Assembly (NCBI GenBank): GCA_016180705.1
Contig: JACPAU010000014.1
Coordinates: forward strand, 1-5,103
Reading direction: 5' to 3'
DNA length: 5,103 nucleotides
Source: Candidatus Methylomirabilota bacterium
GTDB lineage: Bacteria; Methylomirabilota; Methylomirabilia; Methylomirabilales; JACPAU01
The notes below the pieces were generated by a model, which saw nothing but the letters and a program-made list of their open reading frames with translations, was not told where the DNA came from and did no database searches. Made by a program: the position numbers and the translations under genes. Within the stretch, counting starts at the first letter, position 1, and each line of letters opens with the position of its first letter. Positions 4,670-5,103 of this stretch are shown here, piece after piece.

Positions 4670-5103
4670 ATGAAAGGCCGTGCCCTCCTGGCGGCGGCTC
4701 TGGCCCTCCCCGTGGCCCTGGCCGCCGCTCTTGCCGAAGGCCCCGGGGAGCCCCGCCCGGTCCACGTCCTCCGCCTGGAGGGGATCATCTCCACCAGCGC
4801 GGCCCACTATTTCACCACGGGCCTGAAGCAGGCCCAGGACGCTCGCGCGGGCGCCCTGGTCGTCGAGCTGGATACGCCCGGCGGCCTCGACATCTCCATG
4901 CGGGCCATGATCAAGGAGATGATGGCCTCCGAGGTCCCCGTCGTGGTCTACGTCTCCCCGAGCGGGGCCCGCGCGGCCTCTGCCGGGGCCTTCCTCACGC
5001 TGGCCTCCCACGTCGCCGCCATGGCCCCCGGCACCAACATCGGGGCCGCCCACCCCGTGCAGATGGGGGGGGAGATGGAGAAGGAGATGGCCCGGAAGGT
5101 GAC
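4670..5103 (+). CDS. nfeD: NfeD/ClpP-class membrane-bound serine protease, N-terminal part (cut by window edge)
   Basis: The first 144 codons of an open reading frame that runs off the right edge. Residues 1-22 are a signal peptide (Ala/Leu-rich core, cleavage near ALA-EGP). The rest matches the ClpP/crotonase-fold protease domain of NfeD1b proteins, related to the archaeal stomatin-specific protease PH1510. Seen are HVLRLEGIIS (32-41), ALVVELDTPGG (62-72), VVVYVSPSGARAASAG (91-106) with the likely catalytic S104, and APGTNIGAAHPV (119-130). K143 near the edge lies where the catalytic-dyad lysine is expected. Full-length members have about 430 residues with several membrane helices and a C-terminal OB-fold; these would be outside the window, often followed by a slipin/SPFH gene. 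Start context: AGG overlapping the preceding stop gives eight bases of spacing, a modest ribosome binding site consistent with coupling to the metalloenzyme gene. The protease probably acts on membrane proteins such as slipins. Confidence 0.9.
   Translation, partial: MKGRALLAAALALPVALAAALAEGPGEPRPVHVLRLEGIISTSAAHYFTTGLKQAQDARAGALVVELDTPGGLDISMRAMIKEMMASEVPVVVYVSPSGARAASAGAFLTLASHVAAMAPGTNIGAAHPVQMGGEMEKEMARKV

Noticed and set aside
3719..5053. A 444-codon minus-strand open frame opposite the metalloenzyme and nfeD genes
   Set aside because: Composition is Gly/Arg/Glu/Val-rich and repetitive; the plus strand encodes conserved catalytic motifs throughout, so this is a coding shadow.

Overview
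This is a GC-rich stretch (well over 65% GC by eye, with G or C in most third codon positions) of a bacterial chromosome. It carries six protein genes, the last cut by the window edge. No RNA gene, insertion sequence, CRISPR array or phage gene is visible. Several -35/-10 elements close to the sigma-70 consensus mark it as bacterial. The mix of a Thermus-like aminopropyltransferase, full-length MazG, a DUF3047 protein, a compact iPGM-like metalloenzyme and an NfeD-type protease recalls uncultivated high-GC lineages such as Rokubacteria/Methylomirabilota or deep 'deltaproteobacterial' groups. That placement is inference only.

Layout: two genes lie on the minus strand. An aminopropyltransferase of the spermidine/thermospermine synthase family occupies 11-892, downstream of an exported SLT-type lytic transglycosylase at 1092-1790. 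The 199-bp gap between them holds a strong minus-strand promoter with a perfect TTGACA, followed by a leader of about 137 nt that contains a 13-bp direct repeat. The aminopropyltransferase can therefore be transcribed separately from the transglycosylase.

A 145-bp divergent region (1791-1935) separates the transglycosylase from the plus-strand genes. It contains an exact TATAAT that can be read in both directions, suggesting a bidirectional promoter. Four plus-strand genes follow: mazG (1936-2754), a secreted DUF3047 protein (2800-3675), an alkaline-phosphatase-superfamily enzyme with the complete iPGM two-metal ligand set but no iPGM transferase domain (3740-4660), and the start of an NfeD/ClpP-class membrane serine protease (4670 to the edge). 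The first three are loosely spaced. Each of the two longer gaps (45 and 64 nt) holds a GC-rich inverted repeat ending just before the next start codon. The second repeat overlaps a good internal promoter and contains the Shine-Dalgarno of the metalloenzyme gene. The metalloenzyme and nfeD genes are only 9 nt apart and are probably translated from one message.

The genes look like a mixture of housekeeping (nucleotide-pool cleaning, polyamine synthesis) and envelope functions (murein cleavage, a secreted DUF3047 protein, membrane proteolysis). I see no clear new multi-gene system. The most noteworthy points are the SD-embedding hairpin at 3711-3736, the compact iPGM-like enzyme paired with nfeD, the transglycosylase carrying a DUF4124-like segment at each end, and the leader and active-site variations of the aminopropyltransferase.
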